From Leptospira haakeii (GTDB lineage: Bacteria; Spirochaetota; Leptospiria; Leptospirales; Leptospiraceae): a stretch of DNA of 64,000 bases. Positions within the stretch are counted from its first letter, which is position 1. Each line of letters starts with the position of its first letter. The stretch lies in contig NZ_NPEG01000001.1 in assembly GCF_002812045.1 (NCBI RefSeq), forward strand, positions 496,001 to 560,000. Reading direction: 5' to 3'. The position numbers were made by a program, and so were the translations under genes. The notes under the pieces are model-generated. The model did not search any database. It was not told where the DNA came from and saw only the letters and a program-made list of their open reading frames with translations. This document shows, piece by piece, positions 49,006-58,157 of the stretch.

Positions 49006-52000
49006 CTACTGACGCCAATTTTTCCTTAGAACGTCCCTGATCCTAAGTACTGCTTCATTTTCAGGCTCTATATGTAGAGCAGATTGGACCATATACATTG
49101 CTCTTTCATAATTTTTTAAAGCGATATATACTTGGGCTAGGTTCATTAGGTTTTTAAAATGATCCGGCTCCCTCAGTCTTAACCTTTCCCCAAAGTCCAA
49201 AGCTTTTTTCAATTGTCCCGCCTTTCTTGCAGCAAAGGAAGCGACATATAAAATTTCCTTATCAACAGGTTTAATATTCAGATAGTCTTCTGCATAATGT
49301 GCTGCTTTGGAATAGTCTTTGAGTTTTAAGAATAATTTTACAAAATTTTTCTTCACCTCAGGAATGCGACTGTCTAGATTCTCCGCTTCTTCTAAGTAAG
49401 TAATGGCTTCTGCCACATCTTTATTTTGAGAAGTTTCCTTAGCTCTATTTAATAATTCTTTTATCTTTTGTTTCTGCTCATCATGAAGTTTCTGATCGGA
49501 ATCATCTTCTTTAAACGATAACCTGATAAGAGAAAGGTCATCCGTTAACGGACCTTTTCCGGTAATACAATTATAAATTCCGCCCAGGTCACCTCTACCT
49601 TCTTCCACGATCCTGAGGAAAAGTTTTTCGTCATCATTGATGATCCTTCCCCCATCTGCGTCCGTTCCGATCAAAATATCGTCCCTACCGTCAGAGCCCG
49701 CAATGATCACATCTCCAGGTTCTAATTGGAATGTTTTGATATAAATACGACCTTCCATTCCGGTAGTTCCCAGTTTACGGAACATCAACTCGTCTTCAAT
49801 AAAACTTGCAATCCCATCTCTATACAATACTGTCCAAGGATGTTCAGCATTAATAAAATATAAAATACCAACCTCATCGTCCACGAGTCCCATTACGGAA
49901 GAAACCAGCATAGACCCGTCAAAACTCTCAAAAACTTTATGAAGTTCTGTAAATGCGTTCTTCAGCCATCGTTCCGGAGACTGATTTTTCATATTATCAG
50001 CTAGTCTAGTTCTTTCTATAATCGATTCGAAAACAGATCCTAAAACCAGAGCACCGCCTGCACCTTGCATAGATTTTCCCATTGCATCCGCATTTAAGAA
50101 TACTGTATAAGATCTACCAATTAAGTCTATATGATTGGAGATGTTTAAGTCCCCACCGATCTCATCATGATATCTTCTGAAGGTAAATTTTTTCTTCTGT
50201 TCTAGTAAAAAATCTACCTTTACATTTTCATGAACTGCTTTGTTCGCACCTAAAGGTTTGATCAAAAGAGAAGTTAAGAAATAGTCTCCATCTTGTTGCT
50301 GTTTAAGCTCCTGTACTTCTCCTAAGGTTTGTTCTAATTCTTTGGTACGTTCTTTTACTTTTTCTTCTAATTCGTTAGCGTATTGTTCTAATCTTTTTCT
50401 AGCCGATTGGATGGACCTTGCCATTCTATTAAACGATCTAGCGATAAATCCAATCTCATCTTCTACTCTTGGTTCGAGGCGATAATCCAAATTTCCTGAA
50501 TTTACCTCCGTTAAACCTACAACTACTTCGTCCATAGGTTTGATAAGTGCATTTTGAAAGAAAAATCTGAATCCTAAACTGATCACCAGCATAATGGCGA
50601 GCAAACATACCACTAAGATCAATGCAGGTTCATGTATGAATGTTCTGAATGATCTATATGTGAAACCTACTTCGTACACATTTCCATTTGTAGGATGTAC
50701 GACCAGGTATGAAACATAGTACTGAGGTTTCTCATCTCCTACCTTATAATATTTCGTCCCTCTATAGATCCTTTCACCAACTTCTCTAATCGGGGTTAAG
50801 GGCAGAAGGACCGTTTTATCCAAGTCTGATTCCGATATATCTGCCTTAAGATCAGCTTCTGCTTTTATCTTCACCTTTTCTAAAATTTCCGAAAGGCCAA
50901 CTTCTTCTGATTTTAAAAGTTTATAAATTGCAGGAGCGTCTGATTTTGAAGGCAGGTGAGAATATTTGCTTCGTACTACTTTTAGCCGTTTATTCAGATG
51001 TCTGAAAAATTCACGTATATCTTCGTCTGAAACCGGATCACTTCCCTTAGATTCTAAAAATTGTTTCAGTCCCTCTTGGTAAGCATAAAACTCTTTAGGA
51101 GAATTTTCTAAAATTGTTTTGGATCTTTCCCATCTAGTATTAGCAGGAAGACTTCCCAAATTTGTAAGATTTTTAGAAATATAAAAGAACCGTATTTCTA
51201 ATCTGTCTTCAGAATCGAATCTTGGATCTTTAAAACCTTTTTCGGTTTGAAAACGATTTTCGCTCGGATCATACGAAGTTAAATATGCAAATCCACCAGG
51301 GGTTTCTCCCTGTAAAACGACTAGCTTAGCTTCTTCTTTTTTAATTAGGTCGAAAGAAGAATCATATCCGTTTAATATCGCAAATCCCACCAACTGGAAC
51401 GCGAGAAGGAAGGTCGCCATACTTACGCCCACGATCCTACTTAAGATCGTTGTCCTTTCCTTAGTTGCATTTACATAAACGATCAGTATTAGAAATAATC
51501 CGGCAACAAGCAGGATATCCGCCGTTTGCTGATAGACTGCCCTAGATACCGTACCTTCTCTACTTAACGCATTAGTAATACCCGGTAAAAGTGTAATGGT
51601 AAGATAAGCGAGAGTAATATAAATTACGGACCTTCTCTCTCCCCCTTTTTCTACGATCGCTCTCCAAATCGCTGCGATCAAAAAAATAAAATTATAAAGG
51701 AAAACTATTAGAGAAAAAATTTTATAAAATAAATGAGTTTCGAAATCCCAATAATGGCTTCCCATCACGAAAGTTCGAGTGGACTTTAAAGAAAGAATAA
51801 TATAAAAAATCGCCAAAGTTATAACGCCTGCATACAAGATCGCATACAGAGCCAGTCCTAACTTTTCTCTTTTTGGTGTTGGGAAATAAAAAAAGAATAT
51901 AAAAAGTTGAGTATAACCCACCATCGGGAATGGGATCACGATCCATCTATGAAAGATCGTCCAGTCATCAGGCGAACAGAATGCTACCAAGTACCCGAAA

Positions 52001-52152
52001 TGAAAAATGGTAGTTGATAAACTAGAAAGACCTAAGTGAAATGCTGCCTTACTTCTTTCCTTGATTGTCAGAAAGAAAAAAGATACGTACAAAGAAAATA
52101 AGGAAGCAAGTAAGGATCCGAAGAAGTAAAAGTTAAAATAAAAAGGGTCCAT
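49006..52152 (-). CDS. SpoIIE-type PP2C phosphatase with large sensor, HAMP and TPR
   Basis: This 1048-residue paralogue of the phosphatase at 42675 has about seven N-terminal membrane helices to residue 245, a longer periplasmic region at about 260-500, a further membrane helix, and HAMP near 530-585 (KPMDEVVVGLTEVNSGNLDY). The phosphatase domain is at about 620-880, with NADAMGKSMQGAGGALVLGS near 684 and AGSDGRDDILIG. TPR-like repeats end the protein (about 890-1040). The longer periplasmic part is the main difference and may bind another signal. The gene bounds the signalling block on its upstream side. Confidence 0.88.
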   Translation of the reverse strand: MDPFYFNFYFFGSLLASLFSLYVSFFFLTIKERSKAAFHLGLSSLSTTIFHFGYLVAFCSPDDWTIFHRWIVIPFPMVGYTQLFIFFFYFPTPKREKLGLALYAILYAGVITLAIFYIILSLKSTRTFVMGSHYWDFETHLFYKIFSLIVFLYNFIFLIAAIWRAIVEKGGERRSVIYITLAYLTITLLPGITNALSREGTVSRAVYQQTADILLVAGLFLILIVYVNATKERTTILSRIVGVSMATFLLAFQLVGFAILNGYDSSFDLIKKEEAKLVVLQGETPGGFAYLTSYDPSENRFQTEKGFKDPRFDSEDRLEIRFFYISKNLTNLGSLPANTRWERSKTILENSPKEFYAYQEGLKQFLESKGSDPVSDEDIREFFRHLNKRLKVVRSKYSHLPSKSDAPAIYKLLKSEEVGLSEILEKVKIKAEADLKADISESDLDKTVLLPLTPIREVGERIYRGTKYYKVGDEKPQYYVSYLVVHPTNGNVYEVGFTYRSFRTFIHEPALILVVCLLAIMLVISLGFRFFFQNALIKPMDEVVVGLTEVNSGNLDYRLEPRVEDEIGFIARSFNRMARSIQSARKRLEQYANELEEKVKERTKELEQTLGEVQELKQQQDGDYFLTSLLIKPLGANKAVHENVKVDFLLEQKKKFTFRRYHDEIGGDLNISNHIDLIGRSYTVFLNADAMGKSMQGAGGALVLGSVFESIIERTRLADNMKNQSPERWLKNAFTELHKVFESFDGSMLVSSVMGLVDDEVGILYFINAEHPWTVLYRDGIASFIEDELMFRKLGTTGMEGRIYIKTFQLEPGDVIIAGSDGRDDILIGTDADGGRIINDDEKLFLRIVEEGRGDLGGIYNCITGKGPLTDDLSLIRLSFKEDDSDQKLHDEQKQKIKELLNRAKETSQNKDVAEAITYLEEAENLDSRIPEVKKNFVKLFLKLKDYSKAAHYAEDYLNIKPVDKEILYVASFAARKAGQLKKALDFGERLRLREPDHFKNLMNLAQVYIALKNYERAMYMVQSALHIEPENEAVLRIRDVLRKNWRQ

Positions 52153-52278
52153 AAAAAGGGCAGCCTAAGAAATTGATCCGAAGGACCACTTCGTCAAGAA
52201 AAATGCGAAAAGAAGTCCGAACTCTAAAGACGAAAATTTTTTTACAAAACTAACGATGAGAATTCGAAGTTTTTACGA

Positions 52279-53730
52279 TTAACCTTGTCCGCCCCAACAG
52301 ATATATTTTATTTCCTGATATTCTTCTATTCCGTATTTGGAGCCTTCTCTGCCCATGCCTGACTCTTTTACTCCTCCAAATGGAACCTGTTCAGTGGATA
52401 AAATGCCTTCATTTACGGAAACCATTCCAGCTTCTAAGGCTTCTGAAATTCTCCAGATCCTAGCAGGATCGTTTGTATACACGTAAGATGCCAAACCAAC
52501 GTCGCTTGAGTTTGCAATTCGTAATGCCTCTTCTTCCGTTTTGAAACTTTTGATAGGTGCAAGAGGACCGAATGTTTCTTCTTGGAAACATAATGATTTT
52601 TCGGAAATTCCCGAGAGAACGCTCGGTTCGTAGAAGTTTCCTCCCAAAGAATGAGGCTTACCTCCTATCAAAAGTTTTCCTCCTCTTTCAATGGCGTCTT
52701 TCAGATGTGAATCCACTTTTTTGACTGCGGCAGAATGAATCAATGGGCCAATATTCACTCCTTCTTCAAAACCGTTCCCAACTTTAAACTTAGAAACTTC
52801 TTCTGCTAGACCATGAGCGAATTCCTCTGCGATTTTTTCCTCTACCAAAAATCTGTTTGTACAAACGCAGGTTTGTCCTGCATTACGAAATTTTGAAACA
52901 ATTCCTCCTCGAATTGCTTCTTTAATATTTGCGTCCGCGAAAACTATAAAAGGAGCATTCCCTCCTAATTCCAAAGAAATTCTTTTCACTTGGTTCGCTG
53001 ATTTTTCTAAAAGTATTTTTCCTACTCTTGTAGAACCTGTAAAACTTATCTTACGAACAATTTTATTTTCTAAAAATTCATTAGCGATCGGTTCAGGTTG
53101 TCCGGTTACTACTTGGAAAACTCCAGAAGGAATCCCGGCTTCTTCTGCAAGTACCGCTAACGCAATTGCTGAATAAGGAGTAAGTTCGGAAGGTTTAGAG
53201 ATCACGACACATCCTGCTGCGAGTGCAGGTCCTATCTTTCGAGTGATCATGGAAGAAGGAAAATTCCAAGGAGTTAGTATTCCAGTAACACCCACCGGTT
53301 CTTTCCAAGCCATCAATCTAAGTTCTTTTCTATGAGTGGGGATCAAATCCCCATACGCACGTTTTGCTTCTTCTGAAAACCATTCCAAATATGAAGCAGC
53401 GTAATCAATCTCTGCTCTGGATTCTGCCAAAGGTTTTCCCTGTTCCCAGGTCATAATTTTTGCTAAATCTTCTTTGTTTTGGATCATTAGATCCGCCCAG
53501 TTTCTAAGAAATCTGGCTCTTTGTTTTGCGATAGTCTTAGCCCAATCCTTTTGGGACTTCTCAGCAAACTCTAAGGCTTTTCTTATTTCTTCTCGAGGAA
53601 GATCGGGAACTTCACCTATTTTATCACCTGTTGCAGGATCAAATACCGGAATAGTTTTAGAGAAGGTTCTCCATTCTCCTGAATAAAAATTAGAATTTTT
53701 GAATAAAGAAGGTCGATTGAGTTGGATCAT
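52279..53730 (-). CDS. gabD: NAD(P)+-dependent aldehyde dehydrogenase, succinate-semialdehyde type
   Basis: The ATG at 53730 gives 483 residues; a TTG ten codons earlier is less likely. Family motifs are LTPWNFPSSMITRK near residue 145, FTGSTRVGK near 230, the catalytic Glu in LELGGNAPF near 250 and the catalytic Cys in FRNAGQTCVCTNRF near 285. The end (PFGGVKESGMGREG) is typical of GabD, which oxidises succinate semialdehyde to succinate. Other aldehydes cannot be excluded. No gabT is adjacent; the gene is alone and divergent from an outer-membrane protein gene. Confidence 0.85.
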   Translation of the reverse strand: MIQLNRPSLFKNSNFYSGEWRTFSKTIPVFDPATGDKIGEVPDLPREEIRKALEFAEKSQKDWAKTIAKQRARFLRNWADLMIQNKEDLAKIMTWEQGKPLAESRAEIDYAASYLEWFSEEAKRAYGDLIPTHRKELRLMAWKEPVGVTGILTPWNFPSSMITRKIGPALAAGCVVISKPSELTPYSAIALAVLAEEAGIPSGVFQVVTGQPEPIANEFLENKIVRKISFTGSTRVGKILLEKSANQVKRISLELGGNAPFIVFADANIKEAIRGGIVSKFRNAGQTCVCTNRFLVEEKIAEEFAHGLAEEVSKFKVGNGFEEGVNIGPLIHSAAVKKVDSHLKDAIERGGKLLIGGKPHSLGGNFYEPSVLSGISEKSLCFQEETFGPLAPIKSFKTEEEALRIANSSDVGLASYVYTNDPARIWRISEALEAGMVSVNEGILSTEQVPFGGVKESGMGREGSKYGIEEYQEIKYICWGGQG

Positions 53731-53821
53731 ATTTTTGCCTGAAAGAAGCTCTTTCTCCAAAGATACATCTTTGTTATGATACTGAAAACCGAATTTCTAT
53801 AGGCCGGAAATACAAAATAGT

Positions 53822-53851
53822 TTAAGGGTCAAATCTTCGTGGGACTCTTAA
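53822..53851. promoter_or_regulatory. Inverted repeat between divergent genes
   Basis: TTAAGGGTC (53822-53830) and GACTCTTAA (53843-53851) pair over nine bases with one G-T, 12 bases apart. It lies between the divergent dehydrogenase and outer-membrane protein genes and could be an operator for either. Confidence 0.25.
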
Positions 53852-53977
53852 GAATAGAAAAGGTTCATGGCATTTCTGAAAATAAAGAATGTTATACATC
53901 AGTAAGGGGATAAGCAAATAAATGATTACAAATGTATGTGTATTGAAGAAACTCCCCCAATTTTGAATAATGGTTAT

Positions 53978-55282
53978 ATGGGAAGAATTTTAGGTATTTC
54001 CTCAATCCTCCTACTGATCCTCACTTTTCCTCTCGAAACAATTCTAGCAGTAACGATCCAAATGAATGCGGGTCGTATTTTCAAAAAAGTTTCCATTCAA
54101 AAAGAATCGGAAACCGAGATAGAGGTGGTCGATCCAGACGGAGTCATATATAGAATCCGAAAGGATAAAATAAAACAAATCACAGAAGATGCTCCGGATA
54201 GTATTCCGGAATTTGCTTCCGACGAAAGTGTTCCAACTGGAGCGGTCAAGACACCTTCTCCCAAGGATTCACTTCCGGAACATTCTATCTTACTTTCTCA
54301 ATCTTTGTCCAATGACGGTGCTTTCCAAGGTTCCGACCTATTCGGAGAAAGACAGGCGAGACGTAATGGTACTTCTTACAAAGATTTTTACGAAGCATAT
54401 TTCTTAACTACTAGCGTGGAAATATTAGGTTTGCCTAAACAATTTAAACTTGGGCTTACCGTTATGAACCCTTTGGTGGACAGAAGTAATACAGACTCTG
54501 ACCTAAGATTGCAATCCACACCTGGAGGTCCTGATCAAACTTATCTTTTAGATAAGTCGCTTGCTACAGGAACTTTACAATTCGATCCGAATGAAGTAAA
54601 GACCAGAAAAGAAAAAAATGGACTCTTTGATTATGTTTTCACTAGAGCAATGTATGATCATGAGACTAGACTTGGTACATTCTCCGCCGGATTTTTATTC
54701 ATCAATCAAAACGATCCTAGCTACGTAATGAGAGGATATTGGGTGATCGGATGGAAGGCTCCTTTCTGGGAATGGCTCAATCCTCAGTTCTCGATTAATA
54801 ATAAAATGTTAAACGATTACGGTGGGACTTTCCAAGGAACTCATAACTATCGTCTCACTCTTTCTCATGAATTTTTTAAAGGTGAAACTTTCAGGGTCAC
54901 TCCAAGTTTGGTAGTAGGTTACGCGGAAGTAAACGATAACACAGATCGAAAAAAAGGAATTAGCGATATCAGTCCTAGACTCCAATTCGATTACGGAAAG
55001 TTTTTCTTTGCTGCAAATATGATGTATAGGGCAACGCCTGCATTAGTAGATAATGCGACTTATACACCGAATATTGGTGCCTATCCCGACAGCAATGCAA
55101 ATGATGGGCTGACTATCGATCCTGCTAAAGCTTACGGATATAAGAACGAACTGATCGTAAACTATCTTTCTTCCTTATCGGATGATCCGGCAGTAAAGAG
55201 AGCCTTGGTAGATCATTACCAGCAACAGCATATAGTTCATGTGATCTTTTTCTATAATATCGGATACACGATCCGTATTTGA
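53978..55282 (+). CDS. Putative outer-membrane protein, LA_2444/LA_4059-like
   Basis: I prefer the ATG at 53978 (434 residues) because it opens a normal signal peptide (MGRILGISSILLLILTF, cut near ILAVT); the ATG at 53936 would add 14 residues before it. Neither has a clear ribosome site. After a short charged domain (VDPDGVIYRIRKDKIKQI) and a Ser/Pro-rich linker, the rest alternates as amphipathic beta strands, ending in FFYNIGYTIRI. It reads like a leptospiral outer-membrane barrel family I recall as LA_2444/LA_4059; I could not verify this. Function unknown. Confidence 0.7.
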   Translation: MGRILGISSILLLILTFPLETILAVTIQMNAGRIFKKVSIQKESETEIEVVDPDGVIYRIRKDKIKQITEDAPDSIPEFASDESVPTGAVKTPSPKDSLPEHSILLSQSLSNDGAFQGSDLFGERQARRNGTSYKDFYEAYFLTTSVEILGLPKQFKLGLTVMNPLVDRSNTDSDLRLQSTPGGPDQTYLLDKSLATGTLQFDPNEVKTRKEKNGLFDYVFTRAMYDHETRLGTFSAGFLFINQNDPSYVMRGYWVIGWKAPFWEWLNPQFSINNKMLNDYGGTFQGTHNYRLTLSHEFFKGETFRVTPSLVVGYAEVNDNTDRKKGISDISPRLQFDYGKFFFAANMMYRATPALVDNATYTPNIGAYPDSNANDGLTIDPAKAYGYKNELIVNYLSSLSDDPAVKRALVDHYQQQHIVHVIFFYNIGYTIRI

Positions 55283-55290
55283 AATCCCTG

Positions 55291-55315
55291 TCTCCGGTTC
55301 TACCTGAACCGGAGA
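55291..55315. terminator. Hairpin terminator between convergent genes
   Basis: TCTCCGGTTC pairs perfectly with GAACCGGAGA around TACCT. It lies between the outer-membrane protein gene and the convergent CPBP gene. The flanking T runs are short on both sides. Confidence 0.6.
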
Positions 55316-55320
55316 TATAT

Positions 55321-56259
55321 TTACTCCATAAAATATAAAAATTGTAAAGTAGCGGCAAGTTCCATTGCCAAAGCAACCCCTATATGTATCAAAATTCCTG
55401 CATATACTGATTTGGTTCTATAGGAGATCATTCCCAAGATAAACCCACCGAAAAAGGAACCCAATGCTTCGAATTGAGGTTTTGTAAAATGTAATAAGCC
55501 ATACATGAATGCCATGCCTAAAACTGCAGGTTTACTTCCCGCTCTGGAAGCGAGAGGAAAAACCATAAATCCTCTAAAGAAAGTTTCCAAAACTGCAAAG
55601 TCCGCAGCATAAGAAATTTCGAATAGGATGATCCATATAGCAGGTGGATAGATCAAATATCCATCGGACATTCTTCCTGCAAATCTAGGGTATACTGAAA
55701 GAAAAGAAAGGGAGAAGGAAGCAATCGCTATTAAAGGAAGCATTAATCCTAATAAGAATAATACCTCACCGAATTTGGGAGATTTACTTAAACCTAAAAA
55801 TCTATCTGGAGAATTTTTGCGTAGAATGATCCAAGCCAGAGGTAAAGCAACATACGCAAGAATTGTTCCTACATAGTTCACTGTAAGCATCGCAATTTCC
55901 ACGGAAGAAGAACCAGCCCAATGGAATAACTCTGAGTCCCTGATCCTTGCAGAACAAACAATCGCAAGAACAACTACATAACCTAAGATCAAAGGAATAG
56001 AAGATTTGAATTCGTTTAGTTTTCCATAAAATGCAAGGACAATCGGATAGATAACCAATGCGCCTGCAGCAAAAAATAAAAAGTAAAATAGGCTTAAACC
56101 GATCTGGTTATCCTTTAAAGCCTGCGTAAAAAGTGGCGCAAATCGAAACGAATAGTTATAAGACCAAAAAATTAAAAATAAAAGGAACACTCCCCCGAAA
56201 GAGATCCAATCCTTTTTCGTTTGAAAAAAGTCCTTTAAACTTTCTTTTAATAAGGCCAA
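55321..56259 (-). CDS. CPBP-family intramembrane protease-like protein, variant first motif
   Basis: The protein of 312 residues has eight or so membrane helices. Motif 1 of the family reads LETFFRG near residue 225 instead of EExxxR, so the first glutamate is replaced by Leu. Motif 2 is present as GLLHFT near 262, and the third histidine occurs in IHIGVALAME near 295. The change may weaken catalysis or the protein may have a non-protease role. It differs from the CPBP protein at 15013, whose motifs are intact. It is convergent with the outer-membrane protein gene and downstream of the GMC gene with a 75-base gap. Confidence 0.8.
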   Translation of the reverse strand: MALLKESLKDFFQTKKDWISFGGVFLLFLIFWSYNYSFRFAPLFTQALKDNQIGLSLFYFLFFAAGALVIYPIVLAFYGKLNEFKSSIPLILGYVVVLAIVCSARIRDSELFHWAGSSSVEIAMLTVNYVGTILAYVALPLAWIILRKNSPDRFLGLSKSPKFGEVLFLLGLMLPLIAIASFSLSFLSVYPRFAGRMSDGYLIYPPAIWIILFEISYAADFAVLETFFRGFMVFPLASRAGSKPAVLGMAFMYGLLHFTKPQFEALGSFFGGFILGMISYRTKSVYAGILIHIGVALAMELAATLQFLYFME

Positions 56260-56334
56260 AATCCTTCTCCGAATCGAAGATATCCGATACGGAAAGAATT
56301 TCTTTTAGCTGAGTCTAGGTCTATCGTTTTCGGA

Positions 56335-58038
56335 TCAGATTTTAGGAAAGACTACAGACGTGATCCCGAATTGTTTTTCGAATTCGAAACTAGAGACCGA
56401 ATTATTCTCTTTAGGAGGGATCATGGACATCGCTCTTTCTGTCATTGCAGTGATGGACAGAGAAGGATTTACTCCAAGATTCACGGGGATCATAGAGCTA
56501 TCACAAACTCTTAGGTTTTTATAACCATAGACCTTATTTTCAAAATCGATCACACCTTCTTCCGGATCGGAACCCATTACACAACCGCCCATGATATGCC
56601 CAGTAATCGGTGCATTCAAAAGAACATCATTCAATGAACTTCTGGGAATACCTCCGATCTTCTTGGCAACCTTTCTAGCTGTTTGGTTTGCAATCGGAAT
56701 ATAAGAAGGTACCTTCTCTCCTGAACTGATAGCAGAGGTCATAGACTTTTCGAAAGGCCAGGACATCCTTCTATTTCTCACTAACTTTACCTTATTATCC
56801 AGAGTCTGCATGACTAGAAGAATAAGGGAATTTTTAGCAAAGCCGAAAGGCCAAGATGCTTTCAAAAAATAAATAGGCTGAGTAAACATTGTAAAAAAAT
56901 ATTTAAGAGGCCTAGGGAAAAAGCCTCCACCGTCAGTCAGTACACTCGCAAGAGTTCCAAAAAAGTCAGAGCCTTTAGAATAGCGAACCGGTTCTATATG
57001 TGTATGTTCATCCGGATGAATAGAAGAAGTAATTGCAACTCCTCTAGAAAAATCTATATCCTTTCCGAATTTAGTAACTCCTAAAACCGTTTCGCTATTT
57101 GTACGAACATCATCTCCTAAACGAATAGAAAGACGTTTCATATGCCCCGCTTCCCGAGAACGCAAGAGTAAACCGACAGTTCCCATCACTGCTGCGGAAA
57201 GTACAACAGACTTAGCTTTAAATTTTCGTTTTGGAGAACCGAACCAACCGGTTGTGGATCTTGTAGAAAGTTGATAGCCGAATTCCCCACTCGCATTCGG
57301 ATCGGGTTCTCCATATTCGTTTAAAGGAACTAGATCAGTTACTTTTGTTTCAGGAAGTACTTTCGCTCCTAATTTCTCCGCAAAAAATAAATAATTTTTA
57401 TCTAATGTGTTTTTGGAATTAAAACGACATCCTACCATACAACCTCCACAAAGATTGCAAGTGGTTCTCTCCGGACCATCGCCTAGAAAGAAGGGATCTT
57501 TTACTGTTTGTCCTTGTTTTTCTCCGAAGAATACTCCTACAGGGGTTGCTGAAAAAGTTTCTCCTCTTCCCATTTCTTGCGCGATCTCTTTCAAGATCTC
57601 ATCAGATCTATCCAAGTGTGGATTTTGAACGACTCCCAACATTCTGGAAGCAACCTTATAGAAAGGAAGCATTCCATCCTTACCGCCAATCTTTTTATAT
57701 GTAGGATGATTTAACGTTTTATCGGAAGGAACATAAAGTGTGTTTGCATATACTAAAGAACCTCCGCCCACTCCTGCACCACTAACTAGAAAAAAATCTT
57801 TTAGAAGATTAAGCCTTTGGATCCCGTAAAAACCTAATCTAGGCATCCACAAATATTTGTGAACGGACCAATTCGTTTTAGGAAATTCTTTTGCAGTCCA
57901 TCTTTTACCGGACTCGATTACCAAGACAGAATACCCTTTTTGGCTTAATCTCATAGCGGAAACACTTCCGCCAAAGCCAGAGCCTACTATAATGTAGTCG
58001 TAATCAAAATGAACGTTTGTTTTCTCTTCTGTCTTCAT
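56335..58038 (-). CDS. GMC-family FAD-dependent oxidoreductase, cholesterol-oxidase-like
   Basis: This 567-residue flavoprotein opens with the FAD-binding motif YIIVGSGFGGSVSAMRLSQK near residue 17. It has GAGVGGGSLVYANTL near 92, a cysteine-rich stretch TTCNLCGGCMVGCRFNSK near 195, and the C-terminal GGCVMGSD and VNPSLSITAMTERAM motifs, where the active-site residues lie. The overall plan is that of GMC oxidases/dehydrogenases acting on alcohols, with sterol or long-chain alcohol substrates in the closest groups. The four-cysteine stretch could bind a metal or an iron-sulfur cluster. It is divergent from the flavin monooxygenase gene, with which it may share regulation. Confidence 0.85.
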   Translation of the reverse strand: MKTEEKTNVHFDYDYIIVGSGFGGSVSAMRLSQKGYSVLVIESGKRWTAKEFPKTNWSVHKYLWMPRLGFYGIQRLNLLKDFFLVSGAGVGGGSLVYANTLYVPSDKTLNHPTYKKIGGKDGMLPFYKVASRMLGVVQNPHLDRSDEILKEIAQEMGRGETFSATPVGVFFGEKQGQTVKDPFFLGDGPERTTCNLCGGCMVGCRFNSKNTLDKNYLFFAEKLGAKVLPETKVTDLVPLNEYGEPDPNASGEFGYQLSTRSTTGWFGSPKRKFKAKSVVLSAAVMGTVGLLLRSREAGHMKRLSIRLGDDVRTNSETVLGVTKFGKDIDFSRGVAITSSIHPDEHTHIEPVRYSKGSDFFGTLASVLTDGGGFFPRPLKYFFTMFTQPIYFLKASWPFGFAKNSLILLVMQTLDNKVKLVRNRRMSWPFEKSMTSAISSGEKVPSYIPIANQTARKVAKKIGGIPRSSLNDVLLNAPITGHIMGGCVMGSDPEEGVIDFENKVYGYKNLRVCDSSMIPVNLGVNPSLSITAMTERAMSMIPPKENNSVSSFEFEKQFGITSVVFPKI

Positions 58039-58088
58039 AAGTCCGACCTAAACATATCGATTTATTAACTCAATCCATTTTCGGACTT
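58039..58088 (-). promoter_or_regulatory. Inverted repeat covering the GMC ribosome site
   Basis: AAGTCCGA (58039-58046) and TCGGACTT (58081-58088) are a perfect 8-base inverted repeat. On the minus strand the second arm ends directly at the ATG and includes part of the AGGTCGG ribosome site. Pairing in the mRNA could mask that site; equally, it could be a DNA operator in the divergent promoter region. Confidence 0.3.
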
Positions 58089-58157
58089 GACTATGCGTTC
58101 GAAAAACTTCTACTACTAATTCGTTTTATCAACCTCATAAAAAGATCGGAGAACTAT

